This document shows, in pieces, positions 56,472-64,000 of a DNA stretch of 64,000 nt (position 1 is its first letter; every line of letters begins with the position of its first letter). Under the pieces are notes generated by a model. It was not told the DNA's origin, did not search any database, and worked only from the letters and a program-made list of their open reading frames with translations. The position numbers were made by a program, and so were the translations under genes. This DNA is from Flagellimonas aequoris. Its GTDB lineage: Bacteria; Bacteroidota; Bacteroidia; Flavobacteriales; Flavobacteriaceae. Location: contig NZ_QXFJ01000028.1 in the NCBI RefSeq assembly GCF_003584165.1, forward strand, positions 23,038 to 87,037, in the 5' to 3' direction.

Positions 56472-59400
56472 TTAAACGAATACAGGTTCTATTTTTTGGT
56501 CAATATAAACAATAATGGCATGTTTGATTTCATAATCCATTTCTTTTAGCACATCGGCGTACTGCATGATCTGTTCTTTGTGTGATGGTGATGGCTTCCC
56601 GGTCTTGTAATCCAAGATGGTGACTTGGTTTCCCGCGATCACAATTCTGTCCGGTCGCAGAGAAATACCTAATGTCGTAAGGATTTCCTGTTCGTTCAGT
56701 ATCTGCAGGTCTTCCCTAAAAAAGTCCTTCAGTTGTGGATGGTTGACCACTTCCAAAAGTTTATCCTCCATATCCTTTGCTGCGTCTTTGGAGAAATATC
56801 CATTGAATTGAAGATTTTCAATCACTTGGGGAACTTCCTCTGCATATTTGATCTGGCTCAGTGCAAAATGGATAACGTTCCCCATTTCAATCGCCTCAAT
56901 GCGTTCATCGTCCCACAATCTTCCCGATTTGGTGGAAATAATAAACCCAGTATCCCCTTTTGGTCTGGTGATATAGGTGATATGGTTTTCATCCGCTTCG
57001 GGATGGGGTTGACTTTCCAAGTTTTTGGGGAATGACCCAAAACTGTAGGTAAGCTGGGCTTCTTGATATAGGCCTTTACTTTTAAGGTATTCCTGAAAAA
57101 GATCGGAATAGGAAAGGGATTCTTGAACGGAACCCACATCTTTCCCCGTTTCGGTGAAAATGAAAAGGCCTTTTATGGGCCTTGTAAGGGCCACATAAAG
57201 CACGTTCATGGCATCCAGCACTGATTTTTGGGCTTCGTCCATATAGATATCGGATGTGACCTCATTGAAAGCCTCCATATCCTTGTTCATATTGATAAGG
57301 AACTCCTTCAAACCCAAATCAGATTCCGTTGGTGTCGCTGGCACCCAAGCCTTCTTTTTCTTTCTTTTGTCATCCAGAAGAGCGTTGGCAAAAGGAAAGA
57401 TGACAAAAGGAAACTCGAGTCCCTTGGCCTTATGTACGGTCATGATCCGAACGGCATTCACGTCATCCGGTGCTGCTATGGAAAGGGATGATTTTTTTAC
57501 TTCCCAATATTTAAGAAAGGCATGTATACTTGGACCTTCGCGTTTTTCCACATCCAGTACCTCATCCATCAAAAAGGTGATATGGGCAATGGAATCCTTA
57601 CCTAGATTGAATTCGGCAATGGCTTTTTCCAGCAAGGTAAACACGGATTGTCCCCTTAATTTTGAGATAAGGAACCCATATTCTTGGGCAAGAAAGCGTT
57701 CCATTTGGTCCATGTTTGTTGAAATGAACCCATGAATGTCCTTTTCGCCCTGGGACAGATACATCAATATTTGATAAGCGGCTTCACGGTCGTTGGCATT
57801 TTCGCATATCCTGAGGATGGCGATCAAAAATCCCACCTTGTCGTTGTGGGCCAGCAGGAGGGCGTCTGAAGAAATAATCGGAATGTCGTTCCTTGCTAAA
57901 AAATCGGCCAAGAGCATGCCATTTTTATTATCACGCACCAAGATGCAGATATCCCAATAGGAATACCCTTCAGAGAGTATTTGCTGGATGGTTTCCCGTA
58001 CAGCGTTGCAATACACCTGATCTTTTTCTTCGGTATCCTTGTCCAAAAAGGTCAACTGCACATAACCGCCAGGATTGTTGTTGGTCTTTTGATGGGAATC
58101 CTTTAAAAACAAGTCTCTATAATCTTCATTTTCGAGTACAGGGGATACGGTGGTGAAAAAAGCATTATTGAAGCCCACAATTTCATCATGACTACGCCAG
58201 TTGGTGCCTAATGAATGGATGCTGGGCTCTACTACAAAAGGATGCGATTTTCCGTTCATAAGATCCAAAAACTGTTCGGCCTTGCCACCCCGCCAGCGGT
58301 AAATGGCCTGTTTCACATCACCCACCAAAAACAGGGAGCCATGCTCATGTCTCTCATTTTCACTTTCCAAGGCATTGCCGATCAGGGGAGCCAAATTGTC
58401 CCATTGCATTTTTGAGGTATCCTGAAACTCATCGATAAAGTAATGGCGGTATTTTTCGCCCATTCGTTCATAAATGAACGGAACAGGCTGGTCCTTGATT
58501 TCTTTGGAGAGGATGGCGTTCAGGGATGAAATGGGGATAATGTCCTTGTCGAGTTCAATGTTCTTGATCTCTTTGGCGATTTCGTTCAGTACCGTCATGG
58601 GCACGATGTTGCCATAGATATTTTTCAAGTAGCTATGCCGATAAATGGCTTCCTTGATTGTCAAGTAGGCCTGCAGCAAAGTGCTGGCCAGCGATGACGC
58701 ATCCCGTTTATCATTGGCCTTCAAAATGTTGCCTTCAACCAAACTAGGTTCCAGCGTTTTGCTGGTGTACAATACTCTGGGGCTCAATTCACCCTCGACC
58801 ATTTTTTTAAAATGGTTTGGGAGGGTTTGCCTTGGAAAGTCAGCAAAATCAAAACCTTGGTTTTCCATTTCGAGGAGGGCGGCTTCGGCCTTGTCCTTTA
58901 TGATCGATCCTATTTTTTCCATTTGGATGGAAATATTCTTTTGGATATCCTGAAAATCACCGATGGATTTCGATTTTAAAGGCTCCACATGTTCGGCATG
59001 GTTTTCCTGAAAAAGCAGTTTTCCCATTTCGATGAGATCCCGTGTGATGTCCCAACTTTTGTCATCATCTATTTTTTCTAGGGAAAAAGCAATCAACACC
59101 TCTGTTAATTCTTCATCACTTCCTGCGCGTTCCAATAGTCGGCCCACAGCTTCTTCCAAAAGGAGGTCAAGGTCCAGTTCCACTTCAAAATTTTGAGAAA
59201 GATGTAGGTCACGCGCAAACGTCTTGATGATCTTATGGTTGAACTTGTCTATGGTGGATATTTCAAAAAAGGAATAGTTGTGCAAAATCCTTTTAAGGAT
59301 AAGCTTGGAGCGGGTTCTTAATTGTTCCGCGCTCAGGGTCAGTTCTTGGCATAGCTCTTGGAACAGTGACTCCTGTTTTTTGGGCACTTTTTCTAATCCA

Positions 59401-59600
59401 AACCCCTGAAGATTATCCAAGATCCGCGTTTTCATTTCATTCACGGCCTTGTTGGTGAAGGTAATGGCCAAAATCTGTCTGAACTTCAAGGGAAAATCGT
59501 GGGCCAACAACAGTTTTAGGTATTCCTTGGTAAGGGCATAGGTCTTGCCCGAACCTGCAGAAGCACTGTATATTTTAAAGTTGGAACCTTCCAAAGCCAT
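56472..59600 (-). CDS. AddA-like UvrD-type helicase-nuclease
   Basis: A 1042-residue protein. Superfamily 1 helicase motifs: Walker [18 protein letters not shown] at about 12-28, Ia [78 protein letters not shown] and [18 protein letters not shown]. The C-terminal RecB-type nuclease has [12 protein letters not shown] and [11 protein letters not shown]. It is predicted to unwind and cut DNA ends with the AddB-like protein. ATG at 59600; the start faces the sodA gene, with a 114-base divergent gap. Confidence 0.94.
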   Translation of the reverse strand: MALEGSNFKIYSASAGSGKTYALTKEYLKLLLAHDFPLKFRQILAITFTNKAVNEMKTRILDNLQGFGLEKVPKKQESLFQELCQELTLSAEQLRTRSKLILKRILHNYSFFEISTIDKFNHKIIKTFARDLHLSQNFEVELDLDLLLEEAVGRLLERAGSDEELTEVLIAFSLEKIDDDKSWDITRDLIEMGKLLFQENHAEHVEPLKSKSIGDFQDIQKNISIQMEKIGSIIKDKAEAALLEMENQGFDFADFPRQTLPNHFKKMVEGELSPRVLYTSKTLEPSLVEGNILKANDKRDASSLASTLLQAYLTIKEAIYRHSYLKNIYGNIVPMTVLNEIAKEIKNIELDKDIIPISSLNAILSKEIKDQPVPFIYERMGEKYRHYFIDEFQDTSKMQWDNLAPLIGNALESENERHEHGSLFLVGDVKQAIYRWRGGKAEQFLDLMNGKSHPFVVEPSIHSLGTNWRSHDEIVGFNNAFFTTVSPVLENEDYRDLFLKDSHQKTNNNPGGYVQLTFLDKDTEEKDQVYCNAVRETIQQILSEGYSYWDICILVRDNKNGMLLADFLARNDIPIISSDALLLAHNDKVGFLIAILRICENANDREAAYQILMYLSQGEKDIHGFISTNMDQMERFLAQEYGFLISKLRGQSVFTLLEKAIAEFNLGKDSIAHITFLMDEVLDVEKREGPSIHAFLKYWEVKKSSLSIAAPDDVNAVRIMTVHKAKGLEFPFVIFPFANALLDDKRKKKKAWVPATPTESDLGLKEFLINMNKDMEAFNEVTSDIYMDEAQKSVLDAMNVLYVALTRPIKGLFIFTETGKDVGSVQESLSYSDLFQEYLKSKGLYQEAQLTYSFGSFPKNLESQPHPEADENHITYITRPKGDTGFIISTKSGRLWDDERIEAIEMGNVIHFALSQIKYAEEVPQVIENLQFNGYFSKDAAKDMEDKLLEVVNHPQLKDFFREDLQILNEQEILTTLGISLRPDRIVIAGNQVTILDYKTGKPSPSHKEQIMQYADVLKEMDYEIKHAIIVYIDQKIEPVFV

Positions 59601-59653
59601 TTTTCCCGCAAAATAAGGATTAGCGACCTCAAGTTAACATGGTTTTAGCGGAA

Positions 59654-59661
59654 TATGTTTG
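59654..59661 (+). promoter_or_regulatory. Likely -7 element of the sod gene
   Basis: TATGTTTG fits TAnnTTTG and lies 53 bases before the sod ATG. The expected TTTG 19 bases upstream is not present (GTTAAC region instead), so the promoter is weaker by eye than that of ompA. Confidence 0.45.
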
Positions 59662-59714
59662 TTAAAACCCGTATTTTTACCATAATTAGTAATAACACAA
59701 AAAACAGAATTATT

Positions 59715-60323
59715 ATGGCTTTTGAATTACCTAAATTACCGTATGCATACGATGCATTGGAACCGAATATAGATGCTAGGACCATGGAAATCCACCACAC
59801 CAAGCACCACAACGGCTACACCACCAATTTGAACAATGCCATTAAGGACACCGATTTGGATGGAAAGTCCATCGAGGATATTCTTACGAACTTGGATATG
59901 ACCAATATGGCCGTTAGGAACAATGGAGGAGGATTTTACAACCACTCGCTTTTCTGGGAAATCATGTCCCCAAATGGAGGAGGTGCCCCTACGGGAGAAT
60001 TGGCCAGCGCCATTGATGCGGCCTTTGGTTCCTTTGATGCATTCAAAGAAAAATTTTCAGCCGCGGCCGCTACCCGATTTGGTTCGGGATGGGCTTGGTT
60101 GTGTGTTCACCCAGGAGGTAAATTGGACATCTGCTCCACTCCCAACCAAGATAATCCCATTATGCCAGGTGTAGGCTGTGGCGGACAACCCATTTTGGGC
60201 TTGGATGTTTGGGAACATGCCTACTATTTGAACTATCAGAACAGAAGACCCGACTATATTTCCTCTTTTTACAATGTAATCAATTGGGATAAAGTGGCCG
60301 AGAATTATAAGGCTGCCAAATAA
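59715..60323 (+). CDS. sodA: Superoxide dismutase, Mn type
   Basis: A 202-residue cytoplasmic dismutase starting at ATG 59715 ([20 protein letters not shown]); no signal peptide. Metal ligands: His27 ([11 protein letters not shown]), His in [15 protein letters not shown], and Asp/His in [20 protein letters not shown]. The Gln-bearing [12 protein letters not shown] and the Gly-rich [12 protein letters not shown] point to the Mn-type subgroup rather than Fe; metal choice is not certain from sequence. Two cysteines in GVGCGGQP are unusual to my eye. It is followed by a clear terminator. Confidence 0.96.
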   Translation: MAFELPKLPYAYDALEPNIDARTMEIHHTKHHNGYTTNLNNAIKDTDLDGKSIEDILTNLDMTNMAVRNNGGGFYNHSLFWEIMSPNGGGAPTGELASAIDAAFGSFDAFKEKFSAAAATRFGSGWAWLCVHPGGKLDICSTPNQDNPIMPGVGCGGQPILGLDVWEHAYYLNYQNRRPDYISSFYNVINWDKVAENYKAAK

Positions 60324-60345
60324 GGGATACTTCTTAAAAATGAAG

Positions 60346-60374
60346 AGCCGTGTACCTAGTGCACGGCTTTTTTT
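60346..60374 (+). terminator. Terminator of the sod gene
   Basis: Arms AGCCGTG and CACGGCT, extendable by one G-U and one A-T pair, with a short loop, followed by seven T's. It lies 22 bases after the sod stop. Confidence 0.85.
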
Positions 60375-60389
60375 ATTGCACAAAGTTTA

Positions 60390-60467
60390 TAAAATAGAAA
60401 AGGGCGAGGAAGCCCCCGCCCTTTTCGTCCCAAATCTTACCATAAACTTAACCTACTTATGCTATGG
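60390..60467 (-). ncRNA. Small RNA candidate, copy A
   Basis: A 39-nt box at 60429-60467 is followed, on the minus strand, by a perfect 10-base-pair hairpin (GAAAAGGGCG and CGCCCTTTTC, 60397-60426) and a T-rich tail: a predicted transcript of about 75 nt with its own terminator. A promoter with ideal spacing lies upstream. The box matches copy B at 38 of 39 positions, while the flanks and the hairpin loops differ. No convincing reading frame spans it. I cannot match it to a named RNA family; the flavobacterial Flavo-1 motif in Rfam is the first thing to test. Confidence 0.65.
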
Positions 60468-60472
60468 CGAGA

Positions 60473-60503
60473 CTAAAATACTGGTATTGTGTAAAATAAC
60501 AAA
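60473..60503 (-). promoter_or_regulatory. Promoter of small RNA copy A
   Basis: On the minus strand TTTG (60500-60503), 19 bases, then TATTTTAG (60473-60480), 5 bases before the box. The -7 element departs from TAnnTTTG at two positions, but the spacing equals that of copy B. Confidence 0.5.
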
Positions 60504-60584
60504 GGTTTTGGGATAAATTTTTGAATTTCTGGGGAAAAATAAAACGTGCAGTTCGTCGATAAAATGGATAAATCGTTGGTAGTC

Positions 60585-60660
60585 AAACATAAAGAAGGCG
60601 GAGTGTTCTCCGCCTTCTTTCCCCAAATCTTACCATGAACTTAACCTACTTATGCTATGG
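60585..60660 (-). ncRNA. Small RNA candidate, copy B
   Basis: The second copy of the unit, about 190 bases from copy A. The 39-nt box lies at 60622-60660, followed on the minus strand by a perfect 13-base-pair stem (60591-60603 with 60608-60620, four-base loop) and a T-rich stretch. The stem sequence differs wholly from that of copy A while the fold is kept, so the terminator role, not its sequence, is conserved. A strong promoter is in place. Function unknown; the conserved single-stranded box may pair with target mRNAs. Confidence 0.68.
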
Positions 60661-60665
60661 TCCTC

Positions 60666-60696
60666 CAAATGTACGGCAAGAGGCATTTTGCCCAAC
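60666..60696 (-). promoter_or_regulatory. Promoter of small RNA copy B
   Basis: On the minus strand GTTG (60693-60696), 19 bases, then TACATTTG (60666-60673), a full match to the -7 consensus, ending 5 bases before the conserved box. The same spacing as in copy A argues that the box starts at or very near the 5' end of the RNA. Confidence 0.7.
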
Positions 60697-60843
60697 AAGC
60701 TTTTAGATGAAACTCCCTTTATTTGGTTGAAGTGTTCATATGTGTTGAATAATTGATAAAAATCAAGAAAGTTGCACGTTTTTTATGGATTATATCCGAC
60801 AAACCCTAACGGCTATGGCTAATGAAAAATTAAATCTTATTTG

Positions 60844-61401
60844 CTATGAAACCATATACTCGATTTCACCACAGAGCTGCCACTTACCATCGACCTTTTT
60901 AGCCAAAATCAAATATCCGTGCCCTTCGATGATTCTGATGATGATTGCTTTGGTTTTGTCCTTATTTAGATAGGGTTTAGACAAATGGACCTTAGAGGGC
61001 CTAGGCAAGTCAGTTGACTTTACCAAATCAGGACGATCAGAAGCATAAACTAAATTTGGGTTTTTAATTCGTGCTCTATCCCAATTTGTTTTTATGGTAT
61101 CTGATTTTATCATTTTGGAAATGAACTCGATTTCATCATGGTCCAATATCCATTCAATATCCTCACTTGCCATAGGTGTTATCTTTCCCAATTTGTGCTT
61201 TTGCTGCCAATTTTTATAAGCTCCTAAGGCAAAATCGATGTTATAATTATAATTGTCATCAATGAATATAAATTGTTTTGAGCGAACTGTATTTAGTACC
61301 TCGTTAACAATTTCATATTCCTCATTGGTAATTGTGTTATTGCTCTTTGGAGCTTTGCAACACAAAAAAGTTATTGCAAACAAGGAAAATATAAATCTCA
61401 T
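60844..61401 (-). CDS. Exported hypothetical protein, paralogue of 61557-62114
   Basis: A 185-residue protein with a short hydrophobic leader ending in cysteines (MRFIFSLFAITFLCCKAPKS), probably a lipoprotein. No known domain is recognised. It shares length and many motifs with its neighbour: EEYEIVN near residue 30, SEDIEWILD, LVYASDRPDLVKSTDLPRP and the C-terminal GYLILAKKVDGKWQLCGEIE. By eye a little under half the residues are identical. It is AT-rich and directly follows a leftover C-terminal fragment of the HExxH lipoprotein gene. Its position fits an immunity-like or partner protein; that is inference. Confidence 0.85.
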   Translation of the reverse strand: MRFIFSLFAITFLCCKAPKSNNTITNEEYEIVNEVLNTVRSKQFIFIDDNYNYNIDFALGAYKNWQQKHKLGKITPMASEDIEWILDHDEIEFISKMIKSDTIKTNWDRARIKNPNLVYASDRPDLVKSTDLPRPSKVHLSKPYLNKDKTKAIIIRIIEGHGYLILAKKVDGKWQLCGEIEYMVS

Positions 61402-61413
61402 TTTTTAATAGTT

Positions 61414-61551
61414 TTAATTACATGCCTGTTGTCCTTGTGGCACGGCGTTGCCAAAACCCAATTGGTTGTGCCGTTCTGCGTTTAAAATGTTCAGGATTTG
61501 TGATCGTGTATTTGAGTTTGGAACATATTCTAAGAACTTTGGATGCGCAAT
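61414..61551 (-). pseudogene. Duplicated C-terminal tail of the HExxH lipoprotein gene
   Basis: This frame lacks a start codon but encodes 45 residues plus a TAA that match the last 45 residues of the lipoprotein at 62126-63946 in 41 positions (HPKFLEYVPNSNTRSQILNI, then NAERHNQLGFGNAV). Upstream it is cut 5 bases after the stop of the small gene at 61557-62114; downstream the similarity continues through the spacer into the next small gene. It marks a tandem duplication of a unit made of tail plus small gene. The tail has not decayed, so it is recent or kept by recombination. Confidence 0.85.
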
Positions 61552-61556
61552 TCACT

Positions 61557-62114
61557 TTATGAAGACATATATTCGATTTTACCACAGAGTTGCCACTTGT
61601 CATCTATTTTCTCAACTAAAATTAAATAACCAGCATCCCTGACAATAAAAATAACAGCCTTATTTTTTTTCCTATTTAAATAGGGTTTTGAAATATGGAT
61701 TAGACCCAATCTTGGCACGTCAGTGGAATTTAACAACTCCGGATGCTCAGATGCATAGAGTATTTCGGGACGATTCAATTTGTACTTGTCCCATTTTATC
61801 CTAACAGTATCATATTCGAGGTTCACAGAGATAAAACTAATATCATTACTGTTCAAAATCCATTGTATATCCTTACTTGTTGGTGGACCACTTTTTCCAG
61901 TTTCCAAATACTTGATATACCAATGAATATATACCTTGAAACTTAATGATAGGTCATAGTGGTAGTCTTCATCGTCGAGCAAAAACTTTTTCAAGCCATA
62001 ATCATCAAGAACAGCATTCACAATTTCATATTCTTCTCTTGAAAGTTCCTGACTGCTTTTTTGAGCACTACATCTCAACACTGATACGGTTATGAATAAA
62101 AATAAAAGTCTCAT
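61557..62114 (-). CDS. Exported hypothetical protein, partner candidate of the HExxH lipoprotein
   Basis: A 185-residue protein, AT-rich (28-37 percent GC in two hand-counted lines), starting MRLLFLFITVSVLRCSAQKS; the leader suggests export, with Cys15 as a weak lipobox. Motifs shared with the gene at 60844-61401: REEYEIVN, SKDIQWILN, ILYASEHPELLNSTDVPRL, IHISKPYLNRKKNKAVI and KWQLCGKIEYM. It begins 11 bases after the lipoprotein stop, so the two are cotranscribed. No family recognised. If the lipoprotein is toxic, this is the place where an immunity protein would be expected. Confidence 0.87.
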   Translation of the reverse strand: MRLLFLFITVSVLRCSAQKSSQELSREEYEIVNAVLDDYGLKKFLLDDEDYHYDLSLSFKVYIHWYIKYLETGKSGPPTSKDIQWILNSNDISFISVNLEYDTVRIKWDKYKLNRPEILYASEHPELLNSTDVPRLGLIHISKPYLNRKKNKAVIFIVRDAGYLILVEKIDDKWQLCGKIEYMSS

Positions 62115-62125
62115 TTTATATAATT

Positions 62126-63946
62126 TTAATTACAAGGTTGCTGTCCTTTTGGAACGGCATTGCCAAAACCCAATTGGTTGTGCCGCTCCGCATTTAAAAT
62201 GTTCAAGATTTGAGAGCGTGTATTGGCGTTTGGAACATATTCTAAGAACTTTGGATGGGTGATTGTCGATTCTATATTATTCTGTATTATCTGCATATCG
62301 GTTAATCCACCCCATGCCAGAGCCTCATATACAAAATTGTCTATGACATATCCTTTGCTCTCACCATAGGCCCTTATGGCATTTTTTATCCGATTTCTGA
62401 ATACATCGGCCATAGCATTATGCCCGATATTGTTTGCATTTGCTTCTTTATTAATGTAAGCGTTATAATATTCTACATACTCTTCATAAACATTCCCTGG
62501 TTCTTCTTGGTTAAAATGAAAGCTCAGCCAGGCATGTATGGCCTCATGGATAAAGGTGGCGGCCAACTTTATGTCCGTGGCATTGGCCATCCGATTATTG
62601 TTTATAGTCGTTACTGCTAAATCACCGAAATTTACAGTTATGGCATTAGCTTCCCCGATACCCAAATTACCCGTCTTCACTTTCCAACCATAGTTTCTGG
62701 AATTGGGGCCTTCCCCGGAAAAATCATTCAAAATCTCCGATATCCTGCTTTCGGGAGTGTTCTTAAGGGCCATTAAAACAGTTTTTTGGCAGTCCAGTAG
62801 TTCCGCATCATAAATGATCTCTTCCTCAAAATCCACTTCTCCGTTATCCATCCATGCGCTTATGCTCTCCTTCCCAAATGCTTTTGCCTTTGCGGAGTTG
62901 GACTGATCTTGCAGGTACTGCTTCAGGTCCTCGACTTCACCGGAGTCCCTGTGCTGGAAATACCATACGAACTGTTGGGGCGTTAGGGAGAGGTCGTGTC
63001 CCAGGGAAAGGTGGTTCTTGGCCTTGAACATGGCCAGGTTGGTGACCCCGTTGTCGATCAGGTATCCGTCCACGATGTTCTTGATGTTGGAGTCGGAATT
63101 GTAATATCCCCTTTCTGCTTGGGACAGCTTTCCACTGGCAAATTCCTTGAGCTGAAATTCGTAGAGGGAGACATTTGTGGGCGCGGTGATGATATAGGGG
63201 TCCTCGAACCCGGCCCCGCCACCGTTGCCGCCCTCCCCATTTCCCAGATCAGGTTCCCCGGGAATGCCGCTACCGGATCCCCCAATCAAACAGACCATGG
63301 ATTCCTTGTAGAAGAGCCGGTCGTCGCCCGTGAGCTGTGCCTCCAAAATGCACATCTCCCCTGCGGGGTGATCGGTCCCCCCAAAGTGGCACCATAATTC
63401 CACCACGTCATAGCAAGTGTCGTTCTTTTCAACAATGCCAACATCCAGTCTTTCCAGGTCCAAGGAGAACAGTTCCCTTCTCCCCTCAAAGGAAAAGGAG
63501 CCGTGTTCGGCAAGGGCACGGATACCATCCTTTAGGTGGTACCTGACCAGAAAAGCCTGCAGGTTGCCCGATGGATTCCGCTGTAGCACCAGGTTCTCGA
63601 AGAAACTGCCATCGTTGCGGTCCCTTTTTATCGGAAAAGTATAGGATGTCACATCATCGTGCGTAATGACCTTTACCATGGAAGTGTCCACGGTAAAACC
63701 ATAAAGATCGGAACCCATGTTTTTGGAAGTCGTTGTCCCGCCCATTGATGACAAGCGGGAAATCGCCGTACGAACAGGTTCGTCATTCAGATCCTGCAGT
63801 GACATCTGTTCCAGTGAGATATCTAATGGAATGGAGTCCTGTTCTTTTGGGTCGTCCTCTTGGGGCGGTGTCTCCCCAGGGCTACATGCGTTCAACAGAA
63901 GAAGGAACATCAGCAGCCCGATGGGGTACAAGCATAGTCTTTTCAT
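62126..63946 (-). CDS. Modular lipoprotein with C-terminal HExxH (zincin-like) motif
   Basis: A 606-residue protein. The lipoprotein signal is clear (MKRLCLYPIGLLMFLLLLNA, then CSPGE, Cys21). Residues about 25-225 form an N-terminal domain of the kind repeated in Bacteroidota surface lipoproteins (FFENLVLQRNPSGNLQAFLV). A Gly-rich linker (GGSGSGIPGEPDLGNGEGG) lies near 225-250. The C-terminal region has FIHEAIHAWLSFHF near 466, a HExxH metallopeptidase motif, with acidic residues downstream (VYEEYVEYY). GC is about 57-72 percent in the linker lines counted by hand but 30-40 percent in the C-terminal part, breaking near 62900. Catalysis is inferred, not shown. Confidence 0.88.
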   Translation of the reverse strand: MKRLCLYPIGLLMFLLLLNACSPGETPPQEDDPKEQDSIPLDISLEQMSLQDLNDEPVRTAISRLSSMGGTTTSKNMGSDLYGFTVDTSMVKVITHDDVTSYTFPIKRDRNDGSFFENLVLQRNPSGNLQAFLVRYHLKDGIRALAEHGSFSFEGRRELFSLDLERLDVGIVEKNDTCYDVVELWCHFGGTDHPAGEMCILEAQLTGDDRLFYKESMVCLIGGSGSGIPGEPDLGNGEGGNGGGAGFEDPYIITAPTNVSLYEFQLKEFASGKLSQAERGYYNSDSNIKNIVDGYLIDNGVTNLAMFKAKNHLSLGHDLSLTPQQFVWYFQHRDSGEVEDLKQYLQDQSNSAKAKAFGKESISAWMDNGEVDFEEEIIYDAELLDCQKTVLMALKNTPESRISEILNDFSGEGPNSRNYGWKVKTGNLGIGEANAITVNFGDLAVTTINNNRMANATDIKLAATFIHEAIHAWLSFHFNQEEPGNVYEEYVEYYNAYINKEANANNIGHNAMADVFRNRIKNAIRAYGESKGYVIDNFVYEALAWGGLTDMQIIQNNIESTITHPKFLEYVPNANTRSQILNILNAERHNQLGFGNAVPKGQQPCN

Positions 63947-64000
63947 GCCTTGTCAGGTTAAGTTATCAAACAGTAAGGTAGTTGTGGGGTACAACATACA

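Noticed and set aside
60429..60467. A possible leader peptide starting MVRFG in the conserved small-RNA box
   Set aside because: The two copies diverge in frame content right after five codons and the rest runs into the terminator stems, so coding is not what is conserved.
61418..61603. A 61-codon open frame on the minus strand between the two small genes
   Set aside because: It is out of frame with the real homologous tail; the matching frame is the start-less 61414-61551 fragment.

Overview
The window looks like chromosomal DNA of a marine Flavobacteriaceae (Bacteroidota). Supporting signs are the flavobacterial promoter form (TTTG, 19 bases, TAnnTTTG), the near absence of Shine-Dalgarno sites, an OmpA protein with thrombospondin-type-3 repeats, a MacB/FtsX permease expansion, and moderate GC. 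A Muricauda/Flagellimonas-like genus is my guess; nothing in the sequence proves it.

Region 1 (1-25938, minus strand) is one long operon-like block. It runs from a TolC-type outer-membrane protein, through a HlyD/MacA-type adaptor and a single LolD/MacB-type ATPase, into nine complete permeases of about 800 residues and a tenth cut by the window edge. All ten are paralogues, each with two MacB-periplasmic-core/FtsX halves, and are separated by 9-39 bases. Divergently, 26141-29312 encodes a sigma-54-type response regulator, its histidine kinase (TGATG overlap) and a small GreA/GreB-like protein. The striking point is ten permeases with one visible ATPase, adaptor and outer-membrane channel.

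Region 2 (29316-50070) is mostly housekeeping and metabolism: arfB, an orphan ABC ATPase, a lipoprotein prolyl oligopeptidase, asd, mscL, alr, tdk, rsmI, an aspartoacylase-like/DUF819 pair, a uracil-DNA glycosylase, a divergent AhpD-like/OsmC pair, a lysoplasmalogenase-like protein, recJ, an MFS exporter, lpxH with a 29-residue membrane microprotein abutting it, an enoyl-CoA hydratase, a MATE exporter, a GNAT acetyltransferase and a universal stress protein.

Region 3 (50127-60374) holds tRNA-Ala(GGC), a short-chain dehydrogenase, an AddB-like nuclease and an AddA-like helicase-nuclease separated by an OmpA gene and kbl, and a Mn-type superoxide dismutase.

Region 4 (60390-63946, minus strand) is accessory. 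It has two tandem copies of a small RNA-like unit (promoter, a 39-nt box with one difference, and a terminator hairpin). Next come two paralogous 185-residue exported proteins and a 606-residue lipoprotein with an HExxH motif. A promoterless copy of the last 45 codons of the lipoprotein lies between the two small genes. GC also drops partway through the lipoprotein gene. This layout resembles modular toxin/immunity loci, but no function is shown.
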